Shown here piece after piece: positions 53,398 through 63,584 of a DNA stretch of 64,000 nt (the stretch's first letter is position 1; the number at the start of each line of letters is the position of its first letter). This DNA is from Candidatus Mesenet endosymbiont of Phosphuga atrata (lineage in GTDB: Bacteria; Pseudomonadota; Alphaproteobacteria; Rickettsiales; Anaplasmataceae). A program made the position numbers and the translations under genes. Location: NCBI RefSeq assembly GCF_964020175.1, contig NZ_OZ026541.1:1116001-1180000 (forward strand). Direction: 5' to 3'. A model generated the notes under the pieces. That model was given only the letters and a program-made list of their open reading frames with translations, ran no database searches and had not been told where the DNA came from.

Positions 53398-56300
53398 GTG
53401 CTTTTTCATGATAAATTTATAAAAGAATCTCTTAGTGAATTTTTACATTCAGGTTACCTATTAGGTACTGATTCAAAAGATATAAAAGAAAAATTTAGCT
53501 CTTTTCTTATCAAAGACACCGAAGATACCAAGGAGAATAGAGAAAAGATGTTTTCTCACATTCCAAAAGAGCTTTTTACTGAGTTTACTGACGGAGAAGA
53601 AAAATATCTAAAAATTACAAAAGCTGACTTATTACGTTACCAAAAAGAACAGATGGCTAATCCTATTAGGGCTTGGGGTAATGATGATGAATATAGTACA
53701 AGGCTTATAACATCTTTGTTATTTGGAGCAACTCCAGGATGGCATGAGTATTGCATAAACTTATATGAGCATGGTCAAGATCGTTATATACATGATCAAA
53801 GGGCTGGTGGCGGCAGAGCAAAACAATTTTTAAATTGGATGTATGATGATGAAGGCTATCCAGGGCGTCTTGAAGAGCAAAATGAATATGAAAATCTCAT
53901 ACCTCTTTGTTTTCCTAATCCAGAGTTATTAAGATTGCATTTTAGTTATATTGATGAAGGTGAATATAAAGGTCAGTATGCTTTGACTATTTCAAATAAT
54001 TGGAAAGATAGTATATTATATAGATTTTTAAAAAAATTAACAGAAGAAGAGAATTCTATAGAATTACCAAAAGGATTTTCAATTGGCGAAGATCAGAAAA
54101 CAATTTATGCACCTTTTTGCGTCTGGCAAGAAGCAATTACAAAAATTTTAGGAGAACAAAGTTTAGAAAAAGATTTGTCTTTGGAGCAGCAGAAAACTCA
54201 TGTTATTTCTTTAATAATAGAGTTTATAAAAAGTAAAAATGGAACTCAACAATTAGAGAAGGAAGTTACTGATTTTATTGAGAGTATAAATAATGTAAAA
54301 AAAGATAATGCATCAGTAGAAGAAGCAATCAAAGCCCTCTATCAAGTAAGAAAAAACATAGCGGCAAACAAAGAATTTTTTGATAAATTTACAGATGATA
54401 AAGGGGTACTACAGGCTGAGCAATATTTCCGTGCTTTAACTGCACACATAGATTCTGAAATTACTTTTTTAGTTACTTTTCAGAGCGTTCTAACAGAAAA
54501 AGATTTGGACATTTTCTTAAATCAAACATGCAGAAAAGTTCATAGTGATATAAATGAGCTATTACTTGTACATGATTTTCTGCTTACAGATGATTTAGAG
54601 CAGCGTGATATAGTGATTAATTTTACGCGTAAAGAAGTAAAAGAGTTACATAATGATATATTAAAGAATATCCAAGATTATAAAGGTAACGAAGAAAGTA
54701 AAAACGAATTGCTACTTAATCAACTTAAATTACATCCATTATTTGAATTTCTTAGTGTAAAAAACACTGACGCTGCAGGTGAATTATGGAAGATAGTTAA
54801 AAGTAATGATGTTTTAAATAGCAAGAAGGATACGCTTGATTTTACCCGTAAATTAGAAGCAATAGTCAATGATCCTTCCGATAAAAAAAATAAAGTACAC
54901 ATTGAGCAAAGTAGGTGGCTGGCGTTTAAACAGTGGCTTTATAATGTTTCATACTATGTTCCACTTTTTTCAATCTGGTTGTCTCATGTAAACCCAAGTA
55001 AATCACGGACAGGAACAAAATATAAAGGTAAAACTCTAAAGGAAAAATTATATACAAAGAATAGAGTTATTCAGACTTCTGAATTTTCTAAAAATATTAG
55101 AGAGGCTTTGAGCTTAAGCACAGATGATAAGGAGTTTGTAGAAAGTAAACATGAAGCAAGTTGGCTAATAAAAGAATTTCGCAAAAAACATAGAATATCA
55201 GGAGCAAAAGAGAAAGTACTTACCTATTTAGGTAAAAATAAAATTCTATGGTATACTTTACTTACTATCTTTATCTTATTTACCTCTGCTGCTGCAATTG
55301 CTGGTAGGGTTTTGTCATGCTTGGGTATTATGCCGCCAGTAGTGGTAGACAGAATGATAAATTCGCTACGTGGAATATTTGACGGCTTTGTCGTCATGTT
55401 TGGGCTTGATACTATTATAGATAGCATATTTATACTTGCTGTTGATCTAGCAGGTCTAATAGTTAGATGTGTTGATTATATCTTACTTTTTGGTCTTGTT
55501 TCAAAAACAATTAGGTACCTAACAAAGGGTATAGGTAAAGTAGTTCAGGGAATAAGTAGCGGTTTTAAAGCACTATATGAAACAATCAGAATTTACGGAT
55601 TAAATGGCAGCTTAATTCTTTTATATGATAAAATAACAAACAGTAAACAGGAAGAAAAATGTGAAATAAAAAAACAAAAAGAAGAAGGATGTGAAGTAAA
55701 AGAAAAGATAGAGAAGAAAAAAGATATAATGCTGGGTCAAAAGCATAACATAGATAATATATCATCCTCAATACAAAAGTTATGGCAAGAATCACAGGCA
55801 GAAGGTCTCAAGTCAAATAGCGAAAGAATTAAATACGTTTTTAACAACCTCAAATCTCAAATTGAAATAGATTTATTTGGTAGAGATATAAAATTCCCTA
55901 AGCTTTCTAAGAACTTCTCAAGCATGTGTGACTTGAATGATAATAAAAGCAATTTCAAATCTACTTTAGATTGGAATTTTATCAAATTTCAGTATGAGTT
56001 CCATTATTTGTTAAGCAAATATCCAGAAAAACTTTTAACAGAAATTTCTAAAAGTAATGACAAAACACAGTATGCAAGAAAAGATATTGCAGCAGAAAAC
56101 TACAGAATGAAAATATATGACCTTATGGTAGCAACTTCTCTTCAAACTAAATTGTTACCAAAAAAACAAGAGGAAGTGAAATTTGATAATGCCAGAAATA
56201 TTATTAAAGAATGTATAAATAACCAAGCAAAAGAATTTGTTGATCCAGAAACATTAGATAAAAAAATTGCAGCAATAGAATGGGCAAGAAATGCTTTAGA

Positions 56301-57345
56301 AAACTCTGATATAGATTTTGCTATAAAAAAAGCAGAACCTATTTTTCGAACCACAAAAGCCCATATAAGTGCTGAAGTTGCGCTTCATGATTATAGTGAA
56401 AAATTAAAAGAACTCCGTAATTGTGAAAGACAAGTATCAGCAGATGAGCTCAGTGCTTACGAAATGATTTTTACTCGGTATATCGCAGATGCGCACTATA
56501 TGCTGAGTAGCATCGATCAACTTACTGCTAAAAACCATGAGAGTAACAGCTTACATCAGTTTAGAGCAGCCTTTAGTGATAATTGCGCACTGCTTGCACC
56601 TCCATCTCATGGAGCTGAAAATGCCGCTTTAATCCTTGGAATAGACCGTGGCAGGGTTTCACTTGTTTCTCGTGTAAAAGAATATACGGTAGATTTTGTT
56701 GAAGAATTTCAAGATCCAAAAGTGTTTGCAGTAGCTTTTGCTGCATATTATATTGCTGTACAAATCCCAGGTTTATTGAACGTCGCTCATACAATTACTG
56801 ATGTTCCAGAAATTATGCTTGATCATGCAGGGCTGGGTATGGTTTATGATCACTTTCTTGAAACAGACGTAGGAAGAGCATTAATTGAAATGGTATACCA
56901 AAGAGGTGAGCTATTAAAGGACGTTTGGGTACTGTTTAACGAATTTAAAGATGGTATAATTGGTGAAAGTGAATTAAAAAAGCGTTGGTCTGAAATTAAG
57001 CAAGAAGTTAAGAAAACGAAATCACATTGTGATCATCATGAACATGGTAATGCTAAAGAAAGGCTTGCTTCATTCATTAATGGTCTTGTACATCTTATAT
57101 TTACAATATTCTGCATTAACCTTATTAGAAATTTATTCCATAAAACAAAAAATGAATATCGTACTTTTTCTTATTACTATCAAAGAGAACAATGTGTAAT
57201 AGATAATCCTAAACTAGATGAAGCAAAAGGAAATCAAAATATAATAGACAATGACATGTATAATTTTTCGAAGGTTTCAGAATATTTAAGTGATCCAGCA
57301 TTTGTGCAAAATGCATTTAACACATTGCAAAGTACTCCAGCATGA
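53398..57345 (+). CDS. Unknown very large membrane protein (1315 residues)
   Basis: No family recognised. Starts with GTG at 53398 behind a strong ribosome binding site (AAAGGAGG). The N-terminal soluble part (1-610) has a conserved-looking block around GGGRAKQFLNWMYDDEGYPG (about 140-160) and long helical charged stretches. Two or three membrane helices follow (about 615-645, 672-703 with SIFILAVDLAGLIVRCVDYI), then a Lys/Glu coiled-coil segment (about 750-780). A helical part leads to further hydrophobic segments near 1107-1128 and 1230-1248. The frame has no lesions, unlike its downstream neighbour, so it is probably under selection. Its stop overlaps the start of ppiD by 4 bp. Confidence 0.65.
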   Translation: MLFHDKFIKESLSEFLHSGYLLGTDSKDIKEKFSSFLIKDTEDTKENREKMFSHIPKELFTEFTDGEEKYLKITKADLLRYQKEQMANPIRAWGNDDEYSTRLITSLLFGATPGWHEYCINLYEHGQDRYIHDQRAGGGRAKQFLNWMYDDEGYPGRLEEQNEYENLIPLCFPNPELLRLHFSYIDEGEYKGQYALTISNNWKDSILYRFLKKLTEEENSIELPKGFSIGEDQKTIYAPFCVWQEAITKILGEQSLEKDLSLEQQKTHVISLIIEFIKSKNGTQQLEKEVTDFIESINNVKKDNASVEEAIKALYQVRKNIAANKEFFDKFTDDKGVLQAEQYFRALTAHIDSEITFLVTFQSVLTEKDLDIFLNQTCRKVHSDINELLLVHDFLLTDDLEQRDIVINFTRKEVKELHNDILKNIQDYKGNEESKNELLLNQLKLHPLFEFLSVKNTDAAGELWKIVKSNDVLNSKKDTLDFTRKLEAIVNDPSDKKNKVHIEQSRWLAFKQWLYNVSYYVPLFSIWLSHVNPSKSRTGTKYKGKTLKEKLYTKNRVIQTSEFSKNIREALSLSTDDKEFVESKHEASWLIKEFRKKHRISGAKEKVLTYLGKNKILWYTLLTIFILFTSAAAIAGRVLSCLGIMPPVVVDRMINSLRGIFDGFVVMFGLDTIIDSIFILAVDLAGLIVRCVDYILLFGLVSKTIRYLTKGIGKVVQGISSGFKALYETIRIYGLNGSLILLYDKITNSKQEEKCEIKKQKEEGCEVKEKIEKKKDIMLGQKHNIDNISSSIQKLWQESQAEGLKSNSERIKYVFNNLKSQIEIDLFGRDIKFPKLSKNFSSMCDLNDNKSNFKSTLDWNFIKFQYEFHYLLSKYPEKLLTEISKSNDKTQYARKDIAAENYRMKIYDLMVATSLQTKLLPKKQEEVKFDNARNIIKECINNQAKEFVDPETLDKKIAAIEWARNALENSDIDFAIKKAEPIFRTTKAHISAEVALHDYSEKLKELRNCERQVSADELSAYEMIFTRYIADAHYMLSSIDQLTAKNHESNSLHQFRAAFSDNCALLAPPSHGAENAALILGIDRGRVSLVSRVKEYTVDFVEEFQDPKVFAVAFAAYYIAVQIPGLLNVAHTITDVPEIMLDHAGLGMVYDHFLETDVGRALIEMVYQRGELLKDVWVLFNEFKDGIIGESELKKRWSEIKQEVKKTKSHCDHHEHGNAKERLASFINGLVHLIFTIFCINLIRNLFHKTKNEYRTFSYYYQREQCVIDNPKLDEAKGNQNIIDNDMYNFSKVSEYLSDPAFVQNAFNTLQSTPA

Positions 57346-58746
57346 GCATAAGAAGAATATTAACTTTTTCTGCAGTTATTTTTATAGTAGGAGCTTTAAT
57401 TTTTACGGGAATATATTAATAAATCATAATCATGAGAAAGTTGTAGCAAAGATTAGTAAGAAAAAGTATTGCTTTCTGAATATAAAGCAGCCTATAAGAA
57501 TGAACTTAAATACATCAAACAAGTTTTAGATCAACCTCTAACGGAAGAACAAATTTTTAATGTAGAGTACATTGTACTGCAAAGGTTAATAGAAAAAAAA
57601 CTATTACTTAACTTGGTAGATGAACTTAATCTTAAGATTAGAGCATAAAAAAACATCTTAAAAGTATAAAATACTTCCAAGATGAGCAAGGGAAATTTAA
57701 TAAGGGTAAAAAGTTTTAAAGTATGCAAATATTACAGAAGATGAGTATATAAATGATCTAAAAAAAACATTACCAATAACTATATTTATGAACTGTCTTT
57801 TTGATAATCTAAATCCATCGCATTTACCTTTCGATTGATAAATAGAATGTACCAAAATCGCCATCAACGTAGGATAGCAGATGTAATTAGAATTACTCCA
57901 TCTGCTGTTAAGCAAATACCATATCCTGAAGAGGATGTACTGCAAGATTTATATGAGAAATATAAATCAAATTTTTACACTCCAGAATATAGAACAATAA
58001 AGTATGCACAAGTAGAGTCAAAAGATCTTGAAGGCGATGCTACACTTACCATTGAAGAGGTATTAAGTAAGTATAATATAGATTCACGTGTAAATATAAT
58101 CGGTCCAATAGATAACAACGAAAGAGATCAAAATGGTAACAAATTTGACAATTTACCAAAAACTGATGCTTTTATCCGAGCAGTATTTTCAATAAATGAT
58201 GACAAAACACATTTTGTCAGTTTTTCTACTGACCACGATTTTCAAGTTAGTCATTTTCTTGTAACGGTTATTGACATTACTGCTCCAAGACTTAAAGATT
58301 TTCAAGAGAGTAAATCCTCACTAATTGAGTTATGGCACAATGAGTTTACTAATAGACAGATGTATGAAATTGCAAGTGATCTGGAGTCTGAATTACAAGC
58401 TGAAGCAGATATTTCCAATATAGAAGGTATAGAATTCTCTAAAGAACAGGTATTTAGTCGCTTTGAAATTATAGATGCTGAACGTCTTACTCAACCTAAA
58501 GATTTAATTGATGAAGTATTTACTATAAAAGAAGGTAGTTTAACAAAACCAATAAAAGATCAAAATGATGTTCTTATAGGGATGTTAAAGGAAGTACAAA
58601 ATGCTAATGAGGAAGCTGATGAAGTCACAATAAAGACAATGAAAGATGAGCTTGTACGCGGTAGTGTTGATGCGCTTAAAAAACAATTGATTAGGCATCT
58701 GTATGATAAATATAAAGTCAAAATTGATAATTCAAAGATGTCTTGA
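57342..58746 (+). pseudogene. ppiD: PpiD/SurA-like periplasmic chaperone-isomerase, broken
   Basis: The start at 57342 overlaps the upstream stop and encodes a membrane anchor (MSIRRILTFSAVIFIVGALI), then a stop after GIY. Frameshifted pieces follow: LKYIKQVLDQPLTEEQIFNVEYI and RLIEKKLLLNLVDELNL, the SurA_N-like chaperone part. From about 57835 a clean 303-codon frame holds the rest: EDVLQDLYEKYKSNFYTPEYRTIKYAQV, the PpiD-type parvulin domain and the C-terminal VRGSVDALKKQLIRHLYDKY. At least three lesions lie in the first 500 bp. The C-terminal part could be made from the ATG at 57835 but would lack the membrane anchor. Family identity is inferred. Confidence 0.75.
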
Positions 58747-58816
58747 ATTTATAGATCAAATGGCAGTTGCTGGAGAACCAAAATGATTCATACCGAACTT
58801 TACAAATAAGAAGATA

Positions 58817-58837
58817 AAAAAAGCAAAAGGCTTTTTT
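58817..58837 (+). terminator. Putative terminator after the ppiD pseudogene
   Basis: AAAAAAGC at 58817-58824 pairs with GCTTTTTT at 58830-58837 around a 5-nt loop; the T-run serves as the tail. Located 70 nt after the stop. Confidence 0.4.
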
Positions 58838-58954
58838 ACGTAACATTATAAATAAACTTACATACAACATCTTCTAATTACTCAATAGAATAAAGGTGGG
58901 AATATTCAACAAATTATACGCGTCAAGTTAAGAGATTATGAGCAAATTTAGAGA

Positions 58955-59830
58955 AGTTAAGGTTTAGATGTACAGTCCCAGAGATTAATGGTATACTATA
59001 GCTAACATATGATACAAGTTAGGTTTTGTGATAAAAAGGTATATTAGGTAAAAAAAGGGGGTTAAAGTGCCAAAAGTGAAGATTTGAGAGAACGAGTTTT
59101 AAAAGTGGTAGATGAAAGAAAGATGAGCAAGCAAAAGAGATATCGACGATATACCGATGGTGCAAGATGAGAGAGAAATTAGCTTTTAAAAAGGAAATAA
59201 ATCAAAAATATAGACAATTTTAACAAATTTTTATATAAGAATCAGGATATTACAGTTGACCAAATAATCGAAAAATTTGGTAACATGTGTAAAAGCACAG
59301 TATATAATTACTTCAAAAAAGTTGGTTAAACATATAAATTTCTGTATCAGGAAAGAGATGGGGTAAAAATTTTGTATAGCTAAAGTAAAAGAAGAAGATG
59401 TGATATTCATAGATGAATTGATGATAACGAATTTTATGCATATGGATGGGCTGCAAAAGGCAAGAGATTGTTTGCTGAAAAATCTGCATTTAAGAAGAAA
59501 AGGATCAGTATTATTGAGGCATGAATCAGGGAAGGATTGTAGCGCCAATGATATTTGAAAGTTACTGTAACAGTGAAATTTTTGAGTCGAGAATATTCTT
59601 GTTCCAGTATTAAAACCAGGACAAATTTGATAATGCAAAATCCTTAAAAACAAGAAAATTAATTGATGGATGTAGAGCGCTGTTTTTACCTCCATATTCG
59701 CCGGGTCTTAGAACATTTTTGATTTGCCATAAAACACGCTGTGAGTAAAACATTACCAACTTTTTGGCCAAACATTAACGTTGCTATCAATTTTGTGTTT
59801 CAAGAATTAGGGAAATCTTTCTTGGGTTAG
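58955..59830 (+). pseudogene. IS630-family transposase pseudogene
   Basis: Pieces in several frames: the N-terminal helix-turn-helix area with YRRYTDGAR, NFYIRIRILQLTK, then FYAYGWAAKGKRLFAEKSAF, KKKRISIIEA and ALFLPPYSPG before the EHFWFAIKHAVSKT end. These are the standard landmarks of an IS630 DDE transposase. Many stops and frameshifts, hence inactive. Confidence 0.75.
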
Positions 59831-60055
59831 TTATAAAAGCTTGCGGACAGCGTTGTTTTAGACAATATAAGTTTTCATAAAACGTCAAAAGTGAGAAAGA
59901 GTCAGTTGGATGTAGAGTTTTGTATTTATCAACTATAATCTGAATCCAATTTTTGGTTTAAGATTAAACACAACATTCGTAAAATATCTCACATAATTTT
60001 TTTGATGCTGTTTATTTCTTCCTTAGGTTTGTCTCTACCTTTGTGAATTAAGCTA
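59831..60055 (+). pseudogene. Second IS630 transposase fragment
   Basis: Encodes DSVVLDNISFHKTSKVRKSQ, which is the VxDNASFHKS motif of IS630, and after a stop SNFWFKIKHNIRKIS. It abuts the end of another IS630 pseudogene and the 3' end of the convergent MFS gene. Dead. Confidence 0.75.
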
Positions 60056-60059
60056 TATC

Positions 60060-61319
60060 TTACCAATCAAACTTTTTATCTTGTGGTTTTATTTTTAGTA
60101 TCGCTATTATACCAATTAAAAGACACAAGACCATATAAAATCCAGCAGCTCCAGTAAATTTGATAGTAAACCAAGTACATATGATTGGGGTCAGCCCTTC
60201 AAATAGAGCTGATGATATATTACGTGATAAGTTAATACCACTAAATCTGACTTTTGTAGAAAATAGCTCAGAGACAGTTATACTAAGTGGTGAAATGCCA
60301 GCTTCTATTACAGAGAGAGCCATAATACTCAATGAAATTATTAAATAGCTATTACAATGATATGCTATAAGTAGCATAGAACAACACATGAGCATTGATA
60401 CTATGATACATGAAATTGCTACCTTTTCTCTTCCTATTTTATCAGACAATATTCCAAAAATAATTGCAGCTATTTGTATCAATATACTACCTATAATTAA
60501 AGTGATTTCATTTACAAATGTAGTAGCATATATATGCATTATTCTTTCTTTTGTAAGGGCACGAAAGAATGTCATAAAACCAGAGATAAGGTTGATTGGC
60601 ATACATATAAAAATTGCTAATATCAAAGTGTTTTTATAATTTTTTATAAGTTCAAAGATTGGTGTTTTAGATAGATTATCTTTACTTTTGTTAATTTGAT
60701 ATGCCAAAGTTTCTTTGAGTTTATACCTACTAAATGCACTTATGAGTCCCAAAACAAAACAAAGAACAAAAGGTAGTCTCCATCCCCAAGTGTTAAAGTC
60801 AGTATTTTTTTTGCAAAGGATTATTGTAATTGCAGCAAGTGAAATTCCCAAAGACTTACCTAAGCCTACTATTCCATAAAACATGCCTAGGTTTTTTCTA
60901 TCAGCTGAGTGTTCTATAAAATAAATAGGACTTCCTTGTTCAGCACCAAACGCAATTCCTTGCATTATTCGAATTAAAATAATTGATATAGATGCAAATA
61001 TACCTATTTTTTCATATCCAGGGATGAATGAAATAAAACTAGAAGGAATAGATATAAGTAGAATAGAGATAAATAATGAAACTCTTCTTCCATATCTATC
61101 ACCAATGTAGCCAAATATAAAAGCACCAAATGGTTTTGCAATGGTACTAAGTGCAAATATTCCAAATAATTTAAATAAATTCTGATAAATTCCTACTTTA
61201 GGGAAGAATTCATTGCTAATGAAATTTATTAAATCAATAAAAAGCATAAAGTCATACCATATCATCAGTTTGCACAACAAACTTGATAGCAGTACTTTTT
61301 TAATTTGGTAATCTTGCAC
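60060..61319 (-). CDS. MFS transporter, metabolite:H+ symporter (ProP-like)
   Basis: A 419-residue inner-membrane protein with 12 predicted helices. The subfamily marks are the loop 2-3 motif FIFGYIGDRYGRRVSLF, the helix-5 block RIMQGIAFGAEQGSPIYFIEH, and the SDKIGREKVAISC motif in the second half. This matches the proline/betaine or dicarboxylate symporter subgroup of MFS, of which Rickettsiales have many. The substrate cannot be told. It is intact although surrounded by IS debris on both sides. Confidence 0.88.
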   Translation of the reverse strand: MQDYQIKKVLLSSLLCKLMIWYDFMLFIDLINFISNEFFPKVGIYQNLFKLFGIFALSTIAKPFGAFIFGYIGDRYGRRVSLFISILLISIPSSFISFIPGYEKIGIFASISIILIRIMQGIAFGAEQGSPIYFIEHSADRKNLGMFYGIVGLGKSLGISLAAITIILCKKNTDFNTWGWRLPFVLCFVLGLISAFSRYKLKETLAYQINKSKDNLSKTPIFELIKNYKNTLILAIFICMPINLISGFMTFFRALTKERIMHIYATTFVNEITLIIGSILIQIAAIIFGILSDKIGREKVAISCIIVSMLMCCSMLLIAYHCNSYLIISLSIMALSVIEAGISPLSITVSELFSTKVRFSGINLSRNISSALFEGLTPIICTWFTIKFTGAAGFYMVLCLLIGIIAILKIKPQDKKFDW

Positions 61320-61604
61320 TTAGTTACTGTTTATTTTAACCTTAATGTTTAACTCTTTTTAAGATTTTAGTAAATAAAATACTATTCAATCCTTAGCGAT
61401 ACTTATCTAAATATTTTTTCGCAAAACCAAGAATTTTAGGAGGATTTCATGCAGATTCTGCTAAAGTTTTAGGGGCTTTTGTTGAGGCTTTTATCTGGCT
61501 TCTCTAAACTTTATTCACATTACTTAGCAAGCTAGAAAAAAGATTTAATTAAGGAAATTTCAATATAATTATTTGTAAATTAATATTATGTAGAGGGAAA
61601 AATA
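61320..61604. other. Decayed intergenic stretch
   Basis: About 285 bp upstream of the MFS gene. A short minimal frame reads GGFHADSAKVLGAFVEAF near 61440, which might be a remnant of an unknown gene. No RNA gene or promoter is clear. Confidence 0.3.
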
Positions 61605-61980
61605 ATGGAAAGTAACACCACAAAACAAACAATGAATACTCAAGAATATGATAAAATTTTACCTAAACTCTTAGAAAAAATCTAAGCTAAAAATAAGGAT
61701 AAGTATTTACCAGAAAACACACCAATATTTATGCAGTGGATAGTGAAAGATCTAGCATTATTAGAAGGTGGTCGTCATCCACTGACTAATACCAACATAC
61801 CAGCAAAGGTTATATAATTGGGCTAAAAGGGAGCCAGAACGTTTAATTTGTTTATTTTACGTCAGTTCTGTCTTAAATGAAAAACAAAAACAACAGATGG
61901 AAGATTTAGAGAAATTAAACCCAAACATCAGAAGACCCCCTGAGAAAGTGAGGAAACAGGTATGAAAAGAGAGAGAAAGA
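61605..61980 (+). pseudogene. Broken unknown gene
   Basis: Starts MESNTTKQTMNTQEYDKILP, hits a stop after LLEKI, continues in frame as NKDKYLPENTPIFMQWIVKD and then shifts to NWAKREPERLICLFYVSSVL and MEDLEKLNPNIRRPPEKVRK. A plausible ribosome binding site and ATG at 61605 suggest a former real gene. No family is recognised. Confidence 0.45.
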
Positions 61981-61984
61981 TATA

Positions 61985-62530
61985 AAATAGCAGTTTTGGC
62001 AGAAGTTATGAAAAAGTGGCAAATACATTTTCCGTCAACTAACAGGTCTACTAATAGCAGAATGCGAAAAAATAGTCGAAATAGTTAGTGGGAAAAAGTT
62101 AAAAAACAGGCGACGGAATCACATTAAAACGCTAGAAGACAAAATTTTATGTGTGTTAATATACTACCGAACGTATATAATGCATCCATTTTTGGGCTAT
62201 TTGTTTAATTTACACAATTCAAATATTTGCTAAAAAAAATGGGTTAGCGAAAAAAATCAAGATCACAAAACCAGAAAAAATATTTTGGTAGATGTGACAG
62301 ACACAGCAGCCAAAAGATAGCAAAAAGAGAAGGAATTGGAAAAAAGAAAACATAAAAACCGAAATGAAGAAAACGGACAAGGTTTCAAAATCTCATCGTG
62401 TTTAAGATACGAAAACAGTTCTGCCAGTAGATAGCATAAAATATGCTGATTCTAGGGTTGGCAAAAATTGCAGAAAGTATAAAAAATACCGTAAAAAACC
62501 CCGGAGCAAAAGGATCATAGCTTGCGTCGT
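61985..62530 (+). pseudogene. IS5-group (HTH plus DDE) transposase pseudogene
   Basis: Frameshifted pieces: RQLTGLLIAECEKIVEIVSG, TLEDKILCVLIYYRTYIMHPF and LGYLFNLHNS (the helix-turn-helix-containing N-terminal part), then ILVDVTDTAAKR and a Lys-rich stretch. The layout equals that of the element at 62688-63499. Inactive. Confidence 0.65.
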
Positions 62531-62632
62531 TTAGGATGAGAGTGGAAAATAAGATTCAAAGATATTTAAAATTATGTTTACCGTAATTTTTAGAAAAATG
62601 AGGTTTAACATAATCTGTACTAGACAAGACTT

Positions 62633-62687
62633 AATCTGACAATGATGAATTAACTGACAGAAGAATTTAAATAGTTAATATCAGAAT
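62633..62687. mobile_element. IS481-like element, left-end fragment
   Basis: TGACAATGATGAATTAACTG and the following AGAATTTAAATA match the left end of the copies at 12229 and 29533. It is cut by the IS5-group element. Confidence 0.65.
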
Positions 62688-63499
62688 AGACCTCTTGCAT
62701 AACTATATAAAAGGTTATAGCATGCTGAAGATGGTACAGTAGGTATAATAAGATTTGAAAAAATAAGCAGATTGGGAGATGAGGAGTTTCGTCGGTTAAC
62801 AGGAGTAAAGTGTAGTACATTCAAAAGAATGATAGAAATTTTAATAGAGGAAGAAGTTAAGAAAAAAGCCAAAGGAGGTAAGCCAAATAAACAGTGTATG
62901 GAAGATCGCTTACTGATGTCATTAGAATGGACATATTTTCATATTGCAAAGAGTTATGAAATCAGCGAGTTACCGCAACATTAAGAGGATATTTTAATCC
63001 GGATTTTGCACTGCCAGGCCGAAAAAAAGAAGTGATGTAGAATACGAAATTGTAGTTATGGACAGCACGGAAACAGCAATAGAGAGGCCAAAAAAAAGCA
63101 GAAGAGATTTTATTCTGGAAAGAAAAAGCGGCACACAATAGGAAAAGAGAACAAGTATGTACAGAATTTTCTAATGGATGATTTTAGAATGTTTAAGGAG
63201 TCGAGAGTGCGTATTTTACCAGAAATGAAGATGCTAGCAGACGCAGGATATAGAGGTTTGCAAAAAATTCATGAAAACGTTGAATTGCCATATAGGAAAA
63301 CGAAAAACTAACAAAAGAGCAAAGGGAAGAAAATCAAAAGCTTATTAGCAAGTGGTTGAAAATGTGATTGGATTGTTGAAAAGGTTTAAAATCATCTCAG
63401 ATAGATATCGAAATCGACAAAAACGTTTTGGATTGAGGTTCAATCTTATTTCCGGAATTTATAATTTAGAGTTGATCTCATAAGTTATGCAAGAGGTCT
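62688..63499 (+). mobile_element. IS5-group element (ISWpi1-like), decayed
   Basis: An 812-bp element with inverted ends AGACCTCTTGCATAAC and GTTATGCAAGAGGTCT, bordered by TA. The transposase begins MGDEEFRRLTGVKCSTFKRM at 62772, followed in other frames by LLMSLEWTYFHIAKSY, PIERPKKSRRDFILE-like sequence, MLADAGYRGLQKIHEN and the end VENVIGLLKRFKIISDRY. It resembles the IS5-group element common in Wolbachia. The frameshifts show decay, though some members use a programmed shift. Confidence 0.8.
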
Positions 63500-63584
63500 A
63501 TTCAAAAGACTGACACCACATTTTTTGAAAATTTTATGTATGGTAGCCAATGAAAAAGAAAGATCATGTAAACTGTATTAAATA

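Noticed and set aside
58893-58925. IS256-like terminus (GGGAATATTCAACAAATTAT)
   Set aside because: Similar to the IS256 end but with too many differences, and no IS256 coding follows; left uncalled.
59231-59695. 154-codon minus-strand frame
   Set aside because: Antisense to an IS630 pseudogene; no independent coding sign.
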